Shown here one piece after another: positions 38,767-49,091 of a stretch of 60,720 bases of DNA. Each line of letters begins with the position of its first letter. Positions within the stretch are counted from its first letter, which is position 1. The stretch lies in assembly GCA_021794175.1 (NCBI GenBank), contig JAJYRI010000006.1, positions 1-60,720 of the forward strand, written 5' to 3'. The DNA comes from a bacterium. GTDB taxonomy: Bacteria > Vulcanimicrobiota > Vulcanimicrobiia > Vulcanimicrobiales > Vulcanimicrobiaceae. Position numbers and translations under genes: made by a program. The notes below the pieces were generated by a model. The model saw only the letters and a list, made by a program, of their open reading frames with translations, made no database searches and was not told where the DNA came from.

Positions 38767-41736
38767 CTATGCTTCGACGACGGAACGCTCACCCTTCGCA
38801 AGATCGTCGAGCGCCGCAAGATTTTCCGATTCTATGCGCCGCAACCGCGCCGAATTCGGCCGCTTCCGCCCGGTCGCACGCTCGTCGGCGAGCACCGGCT
38901 TCAAGTATGCGCCGGTAAACGACGCCGGGTTCCGCGCCAGATCTTCGGGAGTTCCGACCGCAACGATCGTGCCGCCCCGATCGCCGCCCTCGGGACCGAG
39001 ATCGATCGCATAATCCGCCGTCTTAATAACGTCGAGATTGTGTTCGATGGTTAAGACGGTGTTGCCGGTTGCGACCAGTCGCTGGAGCACTTCGAGTAAC
39101 TTATGGATATCGGCGAAGTGCAACCCGGTCGTCGGCTCGTCGAGCACGTAGAACGTGCGTCCGGTCGAACGGCGCGCGAGTTCGGTCGCGAGTTTCACGC
39201 GCTGCGCCTCACCGCCGGAGAGCGTCGTCGCCGGTTGCCCCATTTTAATGTACCCGAGACCGACGTCACAGATGGTCCGCAAACGATTATGTATCCGTGG
39301 GATCGTCGAGAAGAATTCATCGGCCTCATCGACGCGCATATCGAGCACGTCGGCGATGCTCTTCCCCTTATACTTCACTTCGAGGGTCTGCGCGTTATAG
39401 CGTTTCCCCTTGCAGACCTCGCACGGGACGTAGACGTCGGGAAGAAAATGCATCTCGATTTTAATGATGCCGTCGCCTTGGCACGCCTCGCAGCGCCCGC
39501 CCTTGACGTTGAACGAGAAACGCCCCGGCGTGTAACCGCGCATTTTCGCTTCGGGGACCATCGAGAAGAGGTCGCGGATCAAATCGAAGGCGCCGGTATA
39601 GGTCGCGGGATTGCTGCGCGGAGTTCTGCCGATCGGCGATTGGTCGATGACGACAAGCTTATCGAGTGCATCGACGCCCTTGAGCGAACCGTAGGTTCCC
39701 GCCGGTGCCCCGCCGTGCAAGTGCTGGTTGAGCGCGCGGACGATCACCTGGTTGACCAGCGATGATTTTCCGCTTCCGCTCACGCCGGTTACGGCACAAA
39801 AGACGCCGAGTGGAACGCGCAGATCGAGATCGCGCAGATTGTTCGCGCGCGCCTTGCGCACCTCGAGCCAGCCTTTGGGCGCACGCCGCTCCGTGGGAAT
39901 CGGAATGAATTTGCGGCCGCTCAAATACGCACCGGTCTCCGAACGCGGGTTGGCGAGGACTTCCTCGAGCGTACCGACGGTGAGAATCTCGCCGCCCTCC
40001 GCACCGGCACCGGGGCCGATATCGACGATGACGTCGGCGGAGCGCATCGTATCTTCGTCATGTTCGATCACGACCAAGGTGTTTCCGATATCGCGCAACG
40101 TCCGCAGCGTCGCCAAGAGACGATCGTTATCGCGCTGGTGCAGACCGATCGACGGCTCGTCGAGAATGTAGAGGACGCCGACCAGCGCGCTGCCGATCTG
40201 CGTCGCAAGCCGGATGCGTTGCGATTCGCCGCCCGATAACGTTGTTGCCGAGCGCGCGAGCGTCAAATAGTCGAGGCCGACGTTCGAAAGAAAACTCAAC
40301 CGCGCCCGAATCTCCTTGACGATCTGATGTGCGATCTGCAGGTCGCGCTCGCGCAATGCTAAGCTCGCGAAAAAATGTTCGGCGCGCTCCACCGAAAGAC
40401 GCGTCAGCTCGTCGATATTCATCCCCGATACCGTCACCGCGAGGGCCTCGGGCTTGAGCCGCGCGCCCTTACAGGCGGGGCAGACCGAGGTCGCCATATA
40501 CTTCTCGATATCTTCTTTGACGTACTCGCTCGACGTCTCGGAATAGCGTCGCTGCAAGTTGTTGACGACCCCCTCGAAGGTCGCCTTATATTCCCAGGTC
40601 TTCCCGGAGCGCGTCTTATAGGAAAAATCTTGTTCGCGCTCGGTGCCGTAGAGAACGACATCGAGGACTTCCTCGGAGAAACGCTCTACCGGCGTCGTCA
40701 TACGCACGTTGTATCGGCGAAGTACGCGCTCGAGTTGTTGCAGATAGTAGGCGTTCATCGAGGGAAAGCGCCCGGTGCCCAACGTCTTGCTCCACGGCAC
40801 GATCGCTCCGTCGGCGATCGACTTACTGCGGTCGGGAATCACCTTCCACGGGTCGATCTCCACCTTTTCGCCGAGCCCGCTGCAAGCGGGGCAGGCGCCG
40901 TAGGGGGAGTTGAACGAGAAGAGCCGCGGCGCAAGTTCTTCGAACGAAAGGCCGCATTCGACGCAGGCAAAGGCCTCGCTAAAGGTGACCTCGCGCGGTT
41001 TGCTCTTCGGTTCTTCCAGCGATGCCGTCACGATGCCGGTTGAAAGCCGCAACGTCGTTTCGACCGAGTCGGTCAGACGCTTGCGAATATCGGGTTTGTT
41101 GACCAAACGGTCGACCACGACTTCGATCGTGTGTTTGCGCTTTTTATCGATCGCGATCTTTTCGCGCAGTTCGTGCATCTCGCCGTCCACGCGAACGCGA
41201 GCGAAGCCTTCCTTGGCGATCTCTTCAAGAAGCTTCGTATATTCGCCCTTGCGTCCGCGGACCAACGGCGCCAGCAAAACGATTCTCGTCCCTTCGGGAA
41301 GTTCGAGAATTGCGTCGACGATCTGCTCGCTACTCTGCGTGGTTATCGCGCGGCCGCATTTCGGACAGTGAGGGACGCCGATGCGAGCGAAGAGCAAACG
41401 CAAATAATCGTAGATCTCGGTCACCGTTCCCACGGTCGAGCGCGGGTTGCGCGAGGTCGATTTCTGATCGATCGAGATCGCCGGCGAGAGCCCTTCGATA
41501 TAATCGACATCGGGCTTCTCCATCTGCCCGAGGAATTGACGGGCGTAGGAAGAGAGCGACTCGACGTAACGGCGCTGTCCTTCGGCGTAGATCGTGTCGA
41601 ACGCCAGCGACGACTTGCCCGAACCCGAGAGCCCGGTTACCACGATCAAGCGATTGCGCGGCAGCGTCAGATCGACGTTCTTCAGGTTGTGTTCCCGCGC
41701 GCCCTTAATAACGATCGAATCGAGTCCGTGCCCCAT
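38767..41736 (-). CDS. uvrA: Excinuclease ABC subunit A
   Basis: This 989-aa damage-recognition ATPase of nucleotide excision repair has two ABC modules, with Walker A at [13 protein letters not shown] (near 35) and [13 protein letters not shown] (near 655). Signatures are [12 protein letters not shown] and [12 protein letters not shown]. Zinc fingers are [10 protein letters not shown] ... CPACSG and CEACQGDG ... CEVCKG. Slightly longer than average at the C-terminus ([13 protein letters not shown]). It lies 3 bp after the HAD gene. Confidence 0.97.
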   Translation of the reverse strand: MGHGLDSIVIKGAREHNLKNVDLTLPRNRLIVVTGLSGSGKSSLAFDTIYAEGQRRYVESLSSYARQFLGQMEKPDVDYIEGLSPAISIDQKSTSRNPRSTVGTVTEIYDYLRLLFARIGVPHCPKCGRAITTQSSEQIVDAILELPEGTRIVLLAPLVRGRKGEYTKLLEEIAKEGFARVRVDGEMHELREKIAIDKKRKHTIEVVVDRLVNKPDIRKRLTDSVETTLRLSTGIVTASLEEPKSKPREVTFSEAFACVECGLSFEELAPRLFSFNSPYGACPACSGLGEKVEIDPWKVIPDRSKSIADGAIVPWSKTLGTGRFPSMNAYYLQQLERVLRRYNVRMTTPVERFSEEVLDVVLYGTEREQDFSYKTRSGKTWEYKATFEGVVNNLQRRYSETSSEYVKEDIEKYMATSVCPACKGARLKPEALAVTVSGMNIDELTRLSVERAEHFFASLALRERDLQIAHQIVKEIRARLSFLSNVGLDYLTLARSATTLSGGESQRIRLATQIGSALVGVLYILDEPSIGLHQRDNDRLLATLRTLRDIGNTLVVIEHDEDTMRSADVIVDIGPGAGAEGGEILTVGTLEEVLANPRSETGAYLSGRKFIPIPTERRAPKGWLEVRKARANNLRDLDLRVPLGVFCAVTGVSGSGKSSLVNQVIVRALNQHLHGGAPAGTYGSLKGVDALDKLVVIDQSPIGRTPRSNPATYTGAFDLIRDLFSMVPEAKMRGYTPGRFSFNVKGGRCEACQGDGIIKIEMHFLPDVYVPCEVCKGKRYNAQTLEVKYKGKSIADVLDMRVDEADEFFSTIPRIHNRLRTICDVGLGYIKMGQPATTLSGGEAQRVKLATELARRSTGRTFYVLDEPTTGLHFADIHKLLEVLQRLVATGNTVLTIEHNLDVIKTADYAIDLGPEGGDRGGTIVAVGTPEDLARNPASFTGAYLKPVLADERATGRKRPNSARLRRIESENLAALDDLAKGERSVVEA

Positions 41737-41739
41737 GCT

Positions 41740-42471
41740 TTATCCGTTCCGAGTCCGCGCAGCGGCGGTCTCCAGCGCTCGACCAACCCCCGAAAAGGCG
41801 CTGACGGTTGCATGCGGGGCGGGCGCGCCGGGCGGCAGGCTCTCGCCGCGAATGTTGAGCCAGATAGCGGTCATCCCCAACGCGAGGGCGCCGGCGATAT
41901 CGCGGTCGTAGCGATCGCCGACCATCGCCGCATGCTGCGGCGCGACACCGAGGCGGCGACACGCGTGCGCGAAGAATGCCGGGTCGGGCTTGAGGAGCCC
42001 GGCATCGTCGGCGAAGAAGGTCGCATCGACGGCTTCGCTGAGGCCGAGTAGCGCGATTTTCTCGATGTGCGTCTCGGCGAAACCGTTGGTGAGGATCCCG
42101 AGGCGGCGCCCGCGCCCTCGCTGTTCCTCCAGCAACTCCAGCGCCCCCGGGAACAGCGCGAAGTATTTCTTTCGCAACTCGTAATACCGTTGCGCGACCT
42201 TCTTTGCAAGCGACGGATCGACGATGCCGACATCGGCGAGCGCGCGCTCCCACATGCGCTCGCGCAAGCCGCGCAACGACGTCTTGAGATTCTCCGCCGC
42301 GAGCCCGTGCCAGAAGGTCGCCGCTTCCCGAGCGTAGGCATCGGCGAGAGCGCGCGCGTCGACGTTGCGTTCGCTCGCGACCTCCTCGGCGGCTTCCATG
42401 CCGGCGAGAAGGCACGCTTGCGTATCGTCATGCAGCGTGTCGTCGAGGTCGAAGAGCACGAGATCGATCAT
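41740..42471 (-). CDS. HAD-family hydrolase (YjjG/haloacid dehalogenase type)
   Basis: 243-aa protein with the four HAD motifs: [12 protein letters not shown] (nucleophile Asp), [10 protein letters not shown] (motif II), LLKPDPAFF (Lys) and [14 protein letters not shown] (acidic pair). The helical cap between motifs I and II is of the YjjG/nucleotidase type. Substrate unknown; possibly a pyrimidine nucleotide or a damaged nucleotide, given the repair-gene neighbours. It overlaps uvrB by 4 bases. Confidence 0.87.
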   Translation of the reverse strand: MIDLVLFDLDDTLHDDTQACLLAGMEAAEEVASERNVDARALADAYAREAATFWHGLAAENLKTSLRGLRERMWERALADVGIVDPSLAKKVAQRYYELRKKYFALFPGALELLEEQRGRGRRLGILTNGFAETHIEKIALLGLSEAVDATFFADDAGLLKPDPAFFAHACRRLGVAPQHAAMVGDRYDRDIAGALALGMTAIWLNIRGESLPPGAPAPHATVSAFSGVGRALETAAARTRNG

Positions 42472-44522
42472 GAAGTCCTCGATTCGTCGAGCGCGCGCTC
42501 GAGCACTTTCGGCGCGCGAGCGCCGAATAAAATCGACTCCGCCGCGCCGCTCTGCTTGCGAATCTCGATGAGCTCGTCGCGAACCGCGGCGGCCTTTTCG
42601 AATTCGAGATTGGCGGCAAATTCGCGCATTTTCTTTTCGAGATCGGCCGCCATCCGCGCCGCGACTTCGCGCGGTAGGCGATCGCGCGCGCTCGGCTTTT
42701 TCTCTCCGCGATCCCCGCCCCCGACCATCGCGAGAATATCGCGAACCTCTTTGCGGACGCTCCGCGGCTCGATACCGTGTTCGAGGTTGTACGCCGTCTG
42801 ACGCTCGCGACGGCGGCGCGTCTCGCCGATCGCGCGCGCCATCGATTCGGTTACGTTATCCGCGTACATGATGACCTTGCCTTCGACGTGACGGGCCGCG
42901 CGGCCGATCGTTTGAATCAGCGAGGTCGCGCTGCGCAGATATCCCTCTTTATCGGCATCCAGGATGCCGACGAGCGAGACTTCGGGAAGGTCGAGCCCTT
43001 CGCGCAACAGATTGATCCCGACGAGCACGTCGAAAACCCCGTTGCGGAGATCGCGAAGAATCGAGATGCGTTCGAGCGTATCGACCTCGCTGTGAAGATA
43101 GCGCACCTTCAATCCCGCCTCCACCAAGAAGTCGGTGAGATCTTCGGCCATTTTTTTCGTCAGCGTCGTTACCAGCACGCGTTCGCTGCGCGCGACGCGG
43201 AGGCGTATCTCTTCCATCAAGTCATCGACCTGATGACGCGTCGGGCGGACCTCGATCTCCGGATCGACCAGCCCGGTCGGGCGCACGATCATCTCCACCA
43301 CTTGCGCGCTTCGCCCGGTCTCGTAGGTTCCCGGCGTCGCCGAAACGTAGATCGCCTGGTTGATATGCGCGTCGAATTCCTCGTAACTTAAGGGGCGATT
43401 GTCGAGCGCGCTCGGCAACCGAAACCCATGTTCGACCAACGCGAGCTTGCGCGCGCGATCCCCGGGAAGCATGCCGTGCACCTGCGGCAGCGAGACGTGC
43501 GATTCATCGATGAAGAGCAGCCAATCCTTGGGGAAGAAATCGAGCAAGCACCACGGCGTCGAACCCGGTTCGCGGCCGGTCAGATGACGGGAGTAATTTT
43601 CGATGCCGTTGCAATAGCCGACTTCGCGCAACATGTCGAGATCGTAACGCGTCCGCTGCTCCAAGCGTTGGGCTTCGAGAAGCTTATTCTCCCCGCGGAG
43701 GGTCGCTAGCCGCTCGACGAGCTCCGCTTCGATACTTGCAATCGCCCGGCGCAGTTTTTCGTCGGGGGTGATGAAATGCTTGGCGGGAAAGACCAGCAGT
43801 TCGTCTTTTGATTCGACGTACTCCCCCGTCATCAAATTGACGACGTTGATCGCCTCGATCGTGTCGCCGAAAAATTCGATCCGATGGACGAGTTCTTCCT
43901 CGACGCCGACGAGTTCGAGCGTGTCGCCGCGCACCCTGAAGGTGCCGCGAACCAATCCGATATCGTTGCGACGGTATTGCATATCGACCAGCCGCCGCAA
44001 AAGGTAATCGCGATCGATCTCTTCGCCGACGGCGATCCGTTGCGACATCTCCATATAATCCGATGGCGAGCCGAGGCCGAAGATGCAGGAGACCGAAGCG
44101 ACGATCAGCGTGTCCCGTCGCGTCAGCAGCGACTGCGTTGCGGCGTGCCGGAGGCGCTCGATCTCGTCGTTGATCGAGGAGTCCTTTTCGATATAAGTAT
44201 CGGTCGCCGCAACGTATGCCTCGGGTTGGTAGTAGTCGAAATAGGAGACGAAATACTCGACGGCGTTCTGGGGGAAAAACTCGCGAAATTCGGCGCAGAG
44301 CTGCGCGGCGAGAGTTTTGTTGTGACAGAGGACGAGGGTGGGTTTCCCGACGAGCTCGATGGTGCGCGCCATCGCCATCGTCTTTCCGGAGCCGGTGACG
44401 CCGAGCAGCGTCTGAATGCGGTCGCCGCGCTCCACGCCCGCAGCGAGTGCCGCGGTTGCCGCCGGCTGATCTCCGGCGAGCGAGAAGGGTGAAACGAGAC
44501 GAAAGGTTCCCTGCAAAGCCAC
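42468..44522 (-). CDS. uvrB: Excinuclease ABC subunit B
   Basis: This 684-aa protein is the helicase-like subunit that verifies damage with UvrA and loads UvrC. It shows [11 protein letters not shown] (Walker A), [16 protein letters not shown] in the beta-hairpin region, [13 protein letters not shown] (DExH box), QTIGRAARH (motif VI) and a C-terminal UVR segment ([16 protein letters not shown]). First gene of the repair operon, divergent from prs across 80 bp. Confidence 0.97.
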   Translation of the reverse strand: MALQGTFRLVSPFSLAGDQPAATAALAAGVERGDRIQTLLGVTGSGKTMAMARTIELVGKPTLVLCHNKTLAAQLCAEFREFFPQNAVEYFVSYFDYYQPEAYVAATDTYIEKDSSINDEIERLRHAATQSLLTRRDTLIVASVSCIFGLGSPSDYMEMSQRIAVGEEIDRDYLLRRLVDMQYRRNDIGLVRGTFRVRGDTLELVGVEEELVHRIEFFGDTIEAINVVNLMTGEYVESKDELLVFPAKHFITPDEKLRRAIASIEAELVERLATLRGENKLLEAQRLEQRTRYDLDMLREVGYCNGIENYSRHLTGREPGSTPWCLLDFFPKDWLLFIDESHVSLPQVHGMLPGDRARKLALVEHGFRLPSALDNRPLSYEEFDAHINQAIYVSATPGTYETGRSAQVVEMIVRPTGLVDPEIEVRPTRHQVDDLMEEIRLRVARSERVLVTTLTKKMAEDLTDFLVEAGLKVRYLHSEVDTLERISILRDLRNGVFDVLVGINLLREGLDLPEVSLVGILDADKEGYLRSATSLIQTIGRAARHVEGKVIMYADNVTESMARAIGETRRRRERQTAYNLEHGIEPRSVRKEVRDILAMVGGGDRGEKKPSARDRLPREVAARMAADLEKKMREFAANLEFEKAAAVRDELIEIRKQSGAAESILFGARAPKVLERALDESRTS

Positions 44523-44602
44523 TTTGGGAGTGATTCGGCGAGGAGTGAGAGCGGCCCGCTCGGAACCACTGCTCCTACCCCGCCCGCCCTAGGAGCCATC
44601 CC

Positions 44603-45610
44603 TTGAGCACCACGCCTCTCCTGTTTTCCGGGAGTTCGAATCCGCAACTCGCCGAGGCGATCGCCAAGCGCATGAAGATCTCGTTGGGCGATGCGCTGGT
44701 GACGAAGTTCAAAAACGAAGAGACCCGCATCGAGATTCGCGAGAATGTCCGCGGTGCGGAGGTCTTCGTCGTGCAGTCGATCTGCAAGGCCCCGAACGGG
44801 AACGGCGTCAACGACGCCCTCGTCGAGTTGCTGCTGATGATCGACGCCCTCCGGCGCGCCTCGGCGGCACGCATCACCGCCGTCGTTCCGTATTACGGCT
44901 ACGCCAAGCAAGACAAGAAGACCAAGCCGCGCGAGCCGATCTCGGCGAAAGTCGTCGCGAATTTACTGAAGACCACGGGAACCAAGCGCGTGGTCACGAT
45001 GGATCTCCACGCAGCGCAGATCCAAGGCTTCTTCGATATTCCGGTCGACAATTTGATGGCAATGCCGACGCTCTGCAACTACCTCAAACGCGAGGGGCTC
45101 AGCGATGACCGCATCGTCGTCGTCTCGCCCGATGCCGGCGGCGTCCATCGCGCCGAGCTCTTCGCCAAGCGCCTCAACGCCTCGCTCGCTATCGTCTTTA
45201 AGCGCCGGCCGCAACCCGATGTCTCCGAGGTCACCGACATCGTCGGCGATGTCAACGGCAAGATTGCGGTCATCGTCGACGATATGATTTCGACCGGCGG
45301 AACGCTCGCGAAGGCCGCCGAGGCAATCAAGGGGCGCGGCGCGACGAGCGTCTACACCGTTGCCACGCACGGGCTTTTCGCCGACAACGCGATCGAGGTG
45401 CTCGCAAACTCGGTGATCGAACGCGTCATTATCACCGATACCATCCCGATCTTACAGCCGGCTGGCGAGAAATTCGTTCAGCTCTCGATCGCGCAGACGT
45501 TCGCCGACGCGATCGGCCGCATTACCACCAACCGGTCGGTCTCCGAGCTCTTCAGCGTCGATGAGATCAAACTCGATGCGAGCCTGGTAGAACCCATCAC
45601 CGTTTCTTAA
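44603..45610 (+). CDS. prs: Ribose-phosphate pyrophosphokinase
   Basis: This 335-aa protein makes PRPP from ribose 5-phosphate and ATP. DLHAAQIQGFFDIPVDNL and the PRPP loop VIVDDMISTGGTL are diagnostic. The start is TTG 44603 preceded by AGGAG at 7 bases, with no better ATG nearby. It leads prs-rplY-pth. Confidence 0.96.
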   Translation: MSTTPLLFSGSSNPQLAEAIAKRMKISLGDALVTKFKNEETRIEIRENVRGAEVFVVQSICKAPNGNGVNDALVELLLMIDALRRASAARITAVVPYYGYAKQDKKTKPREPISAKVVANLLKTTGTKRVVTMDLHAAQIQGFFDIPVDNLMAMPTLCNYLKREGLSDDRIVVVSPDAGGVHRAELFAKRLNASLAIVFKRRPQPDVSEVTDIVGDVNGKIAVIVDDMISTGGTLAKAAEAIKGRGATSVYTVATHGLFADNAIEVLANSVIERVIITDTIPILQPAGEKFVQLSIAQTFADAIGRITTNRSVSELFSVDEIKLDASLVEPITVS

Positions 45611-45642
45611 ATCGTCTCCACCACGAGAAAGCAGAGGAATCC

Positions 45643-46293
45643 ATGCCTACCAAAGTCCACGTTCTTCCCGTCGAACCCCGCGAAACGACGGGGACCTCCT
45701 CGGCGTCTGCGCTGCGCGCAAAAGGGATGGTGCCTGCAGTTCTTTACGGACACGGCGACGCACCCCGTCATTTGGCGATGGAGGGCCGCGCATTCGAAGA
45801 TCTCGCCGCGCGCCATGAGGCAAGCGGCGTCCTTACGCTCGTTCACGCCGGCAAAACGATCGACACGGCGTTGTTGCGCGCCGTTCAGCGTCACCCGGTC
45901 ACCCGCCGCGTCATCCACGTTGATTTTCAGCGCGTCGGCCTCAACGAAGCGGTCACCGCGCGCGTGCCGATCGCGACGGTCGGCGTTGCGCCGGGCGTGA
46001 AAGAATTCGGCGGCGTGATGGATCTGCTCTCGCACCATATCGAGATCGAAGGCCCTGCCGATCAGCTCCCCGAGCATATCGATATCGACGTCAGCGAACT
46101 CGGCGTTCACCGCCATATCAGCGCCGGCGATGTCAAACTGCCGAAGGGTTTCCGATTGGTCACGACGCCCGATACCGTGCTCATAACGGTCGAAGCATCG
46201 AAGACCGCGCGCCAAGTCGAAGAGAGCGCGACCGCCCCGCAAGAGCAGCTTGAACCCGAAGTGCTCGGGCAAAAGATCGAGACGAAAGCATAA
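45643..46293 (+). CDS. rplY: 50S ribosomal protein L25/general stress protein Ctc
   Basis: The 216-aa protein has an N-terminal 5S-rRNA-binding L25 domain (VHVLPVEPRETTGTSSASAL; GMVPAVLYGHG) followed by the CTC beta domain (RVPIATVGVAPGVKEFGGVMD; IDVSELGVHRHI). Good AGAGGAA ribosome site. It precedes pth, the usual arrangement. Its TAA stop overlaps the likely non-canonical pth start. Confidence 0.95.
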   Translation: MPTKVHVLPVEPRETTGTSSASALRAKGMVPAVLYGHGDAPRHLAMEGRAFEDLAARHEASGVLTLVHAGKTIDTALLRAVQRHPVTRRVIHVDFQRVGLNEAVTARVPIATVGVAPGVKEFGGVMDLLSHHIEIEGPADQLPEHIDIDVSELGVHRHISAGDVKLPKGFRLVTTPDTVLITVEASKTARQVEESATAPQEQLEPEVLGQKIETKA

Positions 46294-46871
46294 GCAATCG
46301 GAGCGAGACGCCCAGCCTGATCGTCGGGCTGGGCAACCCCGGCAAAGAGTACGAGGCAACGCGCCACAACGTCGGCTTCATGATCGTCGACGAGCTGGCG
46401 CGGCGCTTCGGCGTGACGAATTGGCGCCAAAAGGATCAGGCCCGGCAAGCGCTCGTGCGCGAACGCAACGTCCTGCTCGTAGAACCGACTTCGTACATGA
46501 ATTTGAGCGGAGTTCCGCTTCGCTTAATTTCGTCGTGGTACCGCACGCCGCCCGAGCGGATCCTCGTCATCAGCGACGACATGGATCTCCCGCTCGGCCG
46601 CCTGCGCATGCGCGCCTCGGGCGGGCATGGCGGGCACAACGGTTTGCGTTCGATCATCGGCACGATCGGCGAAAACTTCGCCCGCTTGCGCGTCGGGGTC
46701 GGCCGCCCGGAGGGCGGCGACAGCATCGATTACGTTCTCGGTGCGTTTCCCGTCGCGCAACGCGATACGCTCGCGCGCACGATCGTCGCGGCAGCCGACG
46801 GAGCGGAGCGCTGGCTCGCCGAGGGAACCGAGCGCACCTTACCGAGCGTCAATGCGTTTCGCGCCGATTAA
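46290..46871 (+). CDS. pth: Peptidyl-tRNA hydrolase with no canonical start codon
   Basis: About 193 aa; the enzyme releases peptides from stalled tRNA. LIVGLGNPGKEYEATRHNVGF holds the catalytic His, and ISDDMDLPLG and SGGHGGHNGLRS complete the active site. The only ATG, at 46380, lies after the catalytic His and cannot be the true start. Between an in-frame stop at 46251 and that ATG there is no ATG, GTG or TTG. ATA at 46290, overlapping the rplY stop (ATAA), would give a normal N-terminus; CTG 46317 is another choice. Either an unusual start or one sequencing error (ATGA to ATAA) explains it. Confidence 0.85.
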   Translation: MSNRSETPSLIVGLGNPGKEYEATRHNVGFMIVDELARRFGVTNWRQKDQARQALVRERNVLLVEPTSYMNLSGVPLRLISSWYRTPPERILVISDDMDLPLGRLRMRASGGHGGHNGLRSIIGTIGENFARLRVGVGRPEGGDSIDYVLGAFPVAQRDTLARTIVAAADGAERWLAEGTERTLPSVNAFRAD

Positions 46872-46921
46872 ATCGCCGCCTACCTCTGCCGATTCTCTAG
46901 GTAGGGGGAGAGCAATCTCAG

Positions 46922-47602
46922 GTGAACGGGCGAGCATTTTCGGGGACGACCTTCGTACTACGCTGCGATCGCGAGACCGCGGACTCCGGAACGGCGACGC
47001 TCTTTGCCGATATCGACGTTTTGCGCGATGAAGGTATCAACGCCGTCATCGTCGCGCCCGATACGCCGAGCGCGCGTTCGCTGGTCATGCGCATGAATCT
47101 CTCGCGTAACCGCGCCGTCGGCGTCACCGGTGCCGATGGTGCGCTGTTGCCGCGCGGCGCCGACGGCGTCGGCGCGGTGCAACCCGAGATCCTGCTCGCT
47201 TTGCTCGAAGCCGGTTTCGTTCCGGTCGTCGAGCCGATGGCCTACGCGCCGATCTCCGCCTGCGAAGAATCGGTCGAAGCCGATGAAGTCGCGCGGGCGA
47301 TCGGCGTTGCGCTACGCGCTTCGCGAGCGATCTTCTTCCATCGTTCCGGCGCGATTGCAAATCCGCTCACCAACGATCCGATCCCGGAGTTGACCGCCGC
47401 CGAAGCGCTCGCGCTCGCCGACGACGACCGTTTTGCACCCGACATCCGCGCGACGATGCGCGCGGCGGCACGCGGCGTACGCGGCGGCATCGGCGTTGCG
47501 GAGATCTGCGATGGCCGGATCGCGCACGCGGCGGTGATCGAACTCTTAACCGAGCAGCACTTGGGGACACGCGTTACCGGCGGAGTCGTCCTCGCCGCAT
47601 GA
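46922..47602 (+). CDS. Acetylglutamate-kinase-like (amino acid kinase fold) protein, probable pseudoenzyme
   Basis: 226 aa from GTG 46922. The C-terminal half follows ArgB-type kinases: VEADEVARAIGVALRASRAIFF, then GVAEICDGRIAHAAVIELL and GTRV. The N-terminal catalytic glycine-rich KxGG is replaced by VLRCDRE, VHGGG is replaced by VAPDTP, and the segment that binds N-acetylglutamate is missing (true NAGK is near 290 aa). It is unlikely to phosphorylate acetylglutamate and may be a regulator or a divergent enzyme. No arginine genes are adjacent. Confidence 0.6.
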   Translation: MNGRAFSGTTFVLRCDRETADSGTATLFADIDVLRDEGINAVIVAPDTPSARSLVMRMNLSRNRAVGVTGADGALLPRGADGVGAVQPEILLALLEAGFVPVVEPMAYAPISACEESVEADEVARAIGVALRASRAIFFHRSGAIANPLTNDPIPELTAAEALALADDDRFAPDIRATMRAAARGVRGGIGVAEICDGRIAHAAVIELLTEQHLGTRVTGGVVLAA

Positions 47603-47607
47603 GCGTA

Positions 47608-47634
47608 CGGGCACCGACGAAAAGTCGGTGCCCG
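47608..47634. terminator. Bidirectional hairpin between convergent genes
   Basis: CGGGCACCGAC and GTCGGTGCCCG form a perfect 11-bp stem with a GAAAA loop, starting 5 bases after the stop of the kinase-like gene and 45 bases from the stop of the S53 peptidase. No T-run follows on either side, so it is a strong structure rather than a classical terminator. Confidence 0.6.
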
Positions 47635-47679
47635 CATGCAGTTATTAGCGAGCGGCTCGGAAGCCGCGCGCTTGCGTCG

Positions 47680-48930
47680 TTAGAGTCCCGCGACGCCGTT
47701 CGGCGTACCGACGCCGGTCGGTCCGTCGTAGCCGACTTCCGCGTTGCAGACGTAGGCATACGTGCAGGTGCCGTTGCTGCCCGAGGTCACATCGTTGAAA
47801 TCGGAGGTGTGCGAGTAGGGATAGGATCCGTAGACGACCGACGATGCGTTGCCGGCAAGCGCATACGCCGATGCGATGACCGGGCTTGCAACGCTCGTGC
47901 CGCCGAAGACGAGCCAGCCGGTATTGCGTTTCGAGCCGTAGCTATCGTACACCGCGACGCCGGTATTCGGATCGGCATCCGCCGAGACGTCGTTATTGGT
48001 GCGATTCGGGCACGCAAAAACCGATCCGCTCTGCCACGAGGGCTTCGCGACATAGGCGCTGCAACCGCTGCCGCTACCGCTCCACACCGTTTCGCTCCAG
48101 CCGCGTGCGTTGCTCGCTTTATTGAGCGTCGTTCCACCGACGGCGGTTACCGTCGCATAGGAAGCCGGCTGTTCTGCTCCGGTACCGCTATCGCCGGCGC
48201 TCGCCGTGATCGCGATACCCGGATGATCGTATGCGGAATTCGTAGCGTTCGTCTCGCTGCCGCCGTAGCTATTGCTGATCTCGGTCGCTCCCAACGAAGC
48301 GGCCGTGTTGACGGCGGTATCGAGATTGCTGTTCGATGCGCTGCTCGCCTCGACGAGCAGAATGTGGCAGTTCGGGCAGACCGCCGAGACCATATCGAGA
48401 TCGAGCGAGATCTCTTGACCCCAGCTGGAATTGCCGCGCGGATAGCTCCCTTGAACGCCGTTTTGGTTGACCTTCTTGAAGCAACCGTTCGCAGTCGTAC
48501 AGGCGGGAATGCCGAATTGCGAACGATAGACGTTCACATCGTTCTCGGCATTCGGATCGTCGTAGGCATCGACGATGGCGACGGTTTGGCCGCTGCCGGC
48601 GGTCGTCGACGGGAAAGAGTACGCCGAGCGCAGATCGCTCGGGCCGTAGCCGGCCGGCGTCGACGAGGTGCCGCCGGGGCGGCCCATCGCGACGCGCATC
48701 GAGGGATCGACCGGCGCGCCGATGTCGGTTCGCATCAATGCGAAGCAGCGTGAGTAGCCGGCGGGAACCGGGCCGCCGCACGATTCGACGACGTTATTCG
48801 GCAGCACCGGCTGCGAGGGTAGCGTCGCGGTCGGGGAGAGCGGGGCCATCCCCGTCGAAGCGTTCCCCGAACAGGCAGCGAGGGCGACGAGCGCGGCAAC
48901 AGCGAGCGCTCGTGAGAAGCGTTGGTACAC
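47680..48930 (-). CDS. Sedolisin-type (S53) peptidase, lipoprotein
   Basis: 416 aa from GTG 48930 (GGAGG 8 bases upstream). The N-terminus has a lipoprotein signal ending LAAC. The catalytic pattern is that of S53: Glu and Asp in WGQEISLDLDM (about 171-177), Asp in ASAGDSG (about 247) and the serine in FGGTSVASP (about 345). The large N-terminal prodomain of classical sedolisins is absent or very short, about 100 residues. These acid peptidases degrade extracellular protein; lipidation would hold it at the cell surface. Confidence 0.87.
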   Translation of the reverse strand: MYQRFSRALAVAALVALAACSGNASTGMAPLSPTATLPSQPVLPNNVVESCGGPVPAGYSRCFALMRTDIGAPVDPSMRVAMGRPGGTSSTPAGYGPSDLRSAYSFPSTTAGSGQTVAIVDAYDDPNAENDVNVYRSQFGIPACTTANGCFKKVNQNGVQGSYPRGNSSWGQEISLDLDMVSAVCPNCHILLVEASSASNSNLDTAVNTAASLGATEISNSYGGSETNATNSAYDHPGIAITASAGDSGTGAEQPASYATVTAVGGTTLNKASNARGWSETVWSGSGSGCSAYVAKPSWQSGSVFACPNRTNNDVSADADPNTGVAVYDSYGSKRNTGWLVFGGTSVASPVIASAYALAGNASSVVYGSYPYSHTSDFNDVTSGSNGTCTYAYVCNAEVGYDGPTGVGTPNGVAGL

Positions 48931-48983
48931 GTAGTGTCCTCCAGGATGTTCAGCAATGAGACGTATTCGAGAGCGCAGCAGAG

Positions 48984-49001
48984 CGTTAAGAATACGTTAA
49001 G
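48984..49001. promoter_or_regulatory. 11-bp-spaced direct repeat upstream of the S53 peptidase
   Basis: Two CGTTAAG heptamers start 11 bp apart; on the peptidase strand they read CTTAACG-TATT-CTTAACG. This spacing is typical of PhoB/OmpR-family response-regulator sites (compare TTAACA boxes). It lies about 55-70 bp upstream of the start codon, where an activator would bind. Confidence 0.4.
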
Positions 49002-49091
49002 GCCCCAATGCGACAAAACACTCCTTCCTCCTCTCGGACGAAGCATTTCGGTGAGGTTATTTTCGCCGGATTTTCTCCGCGCCGGTTCGGG

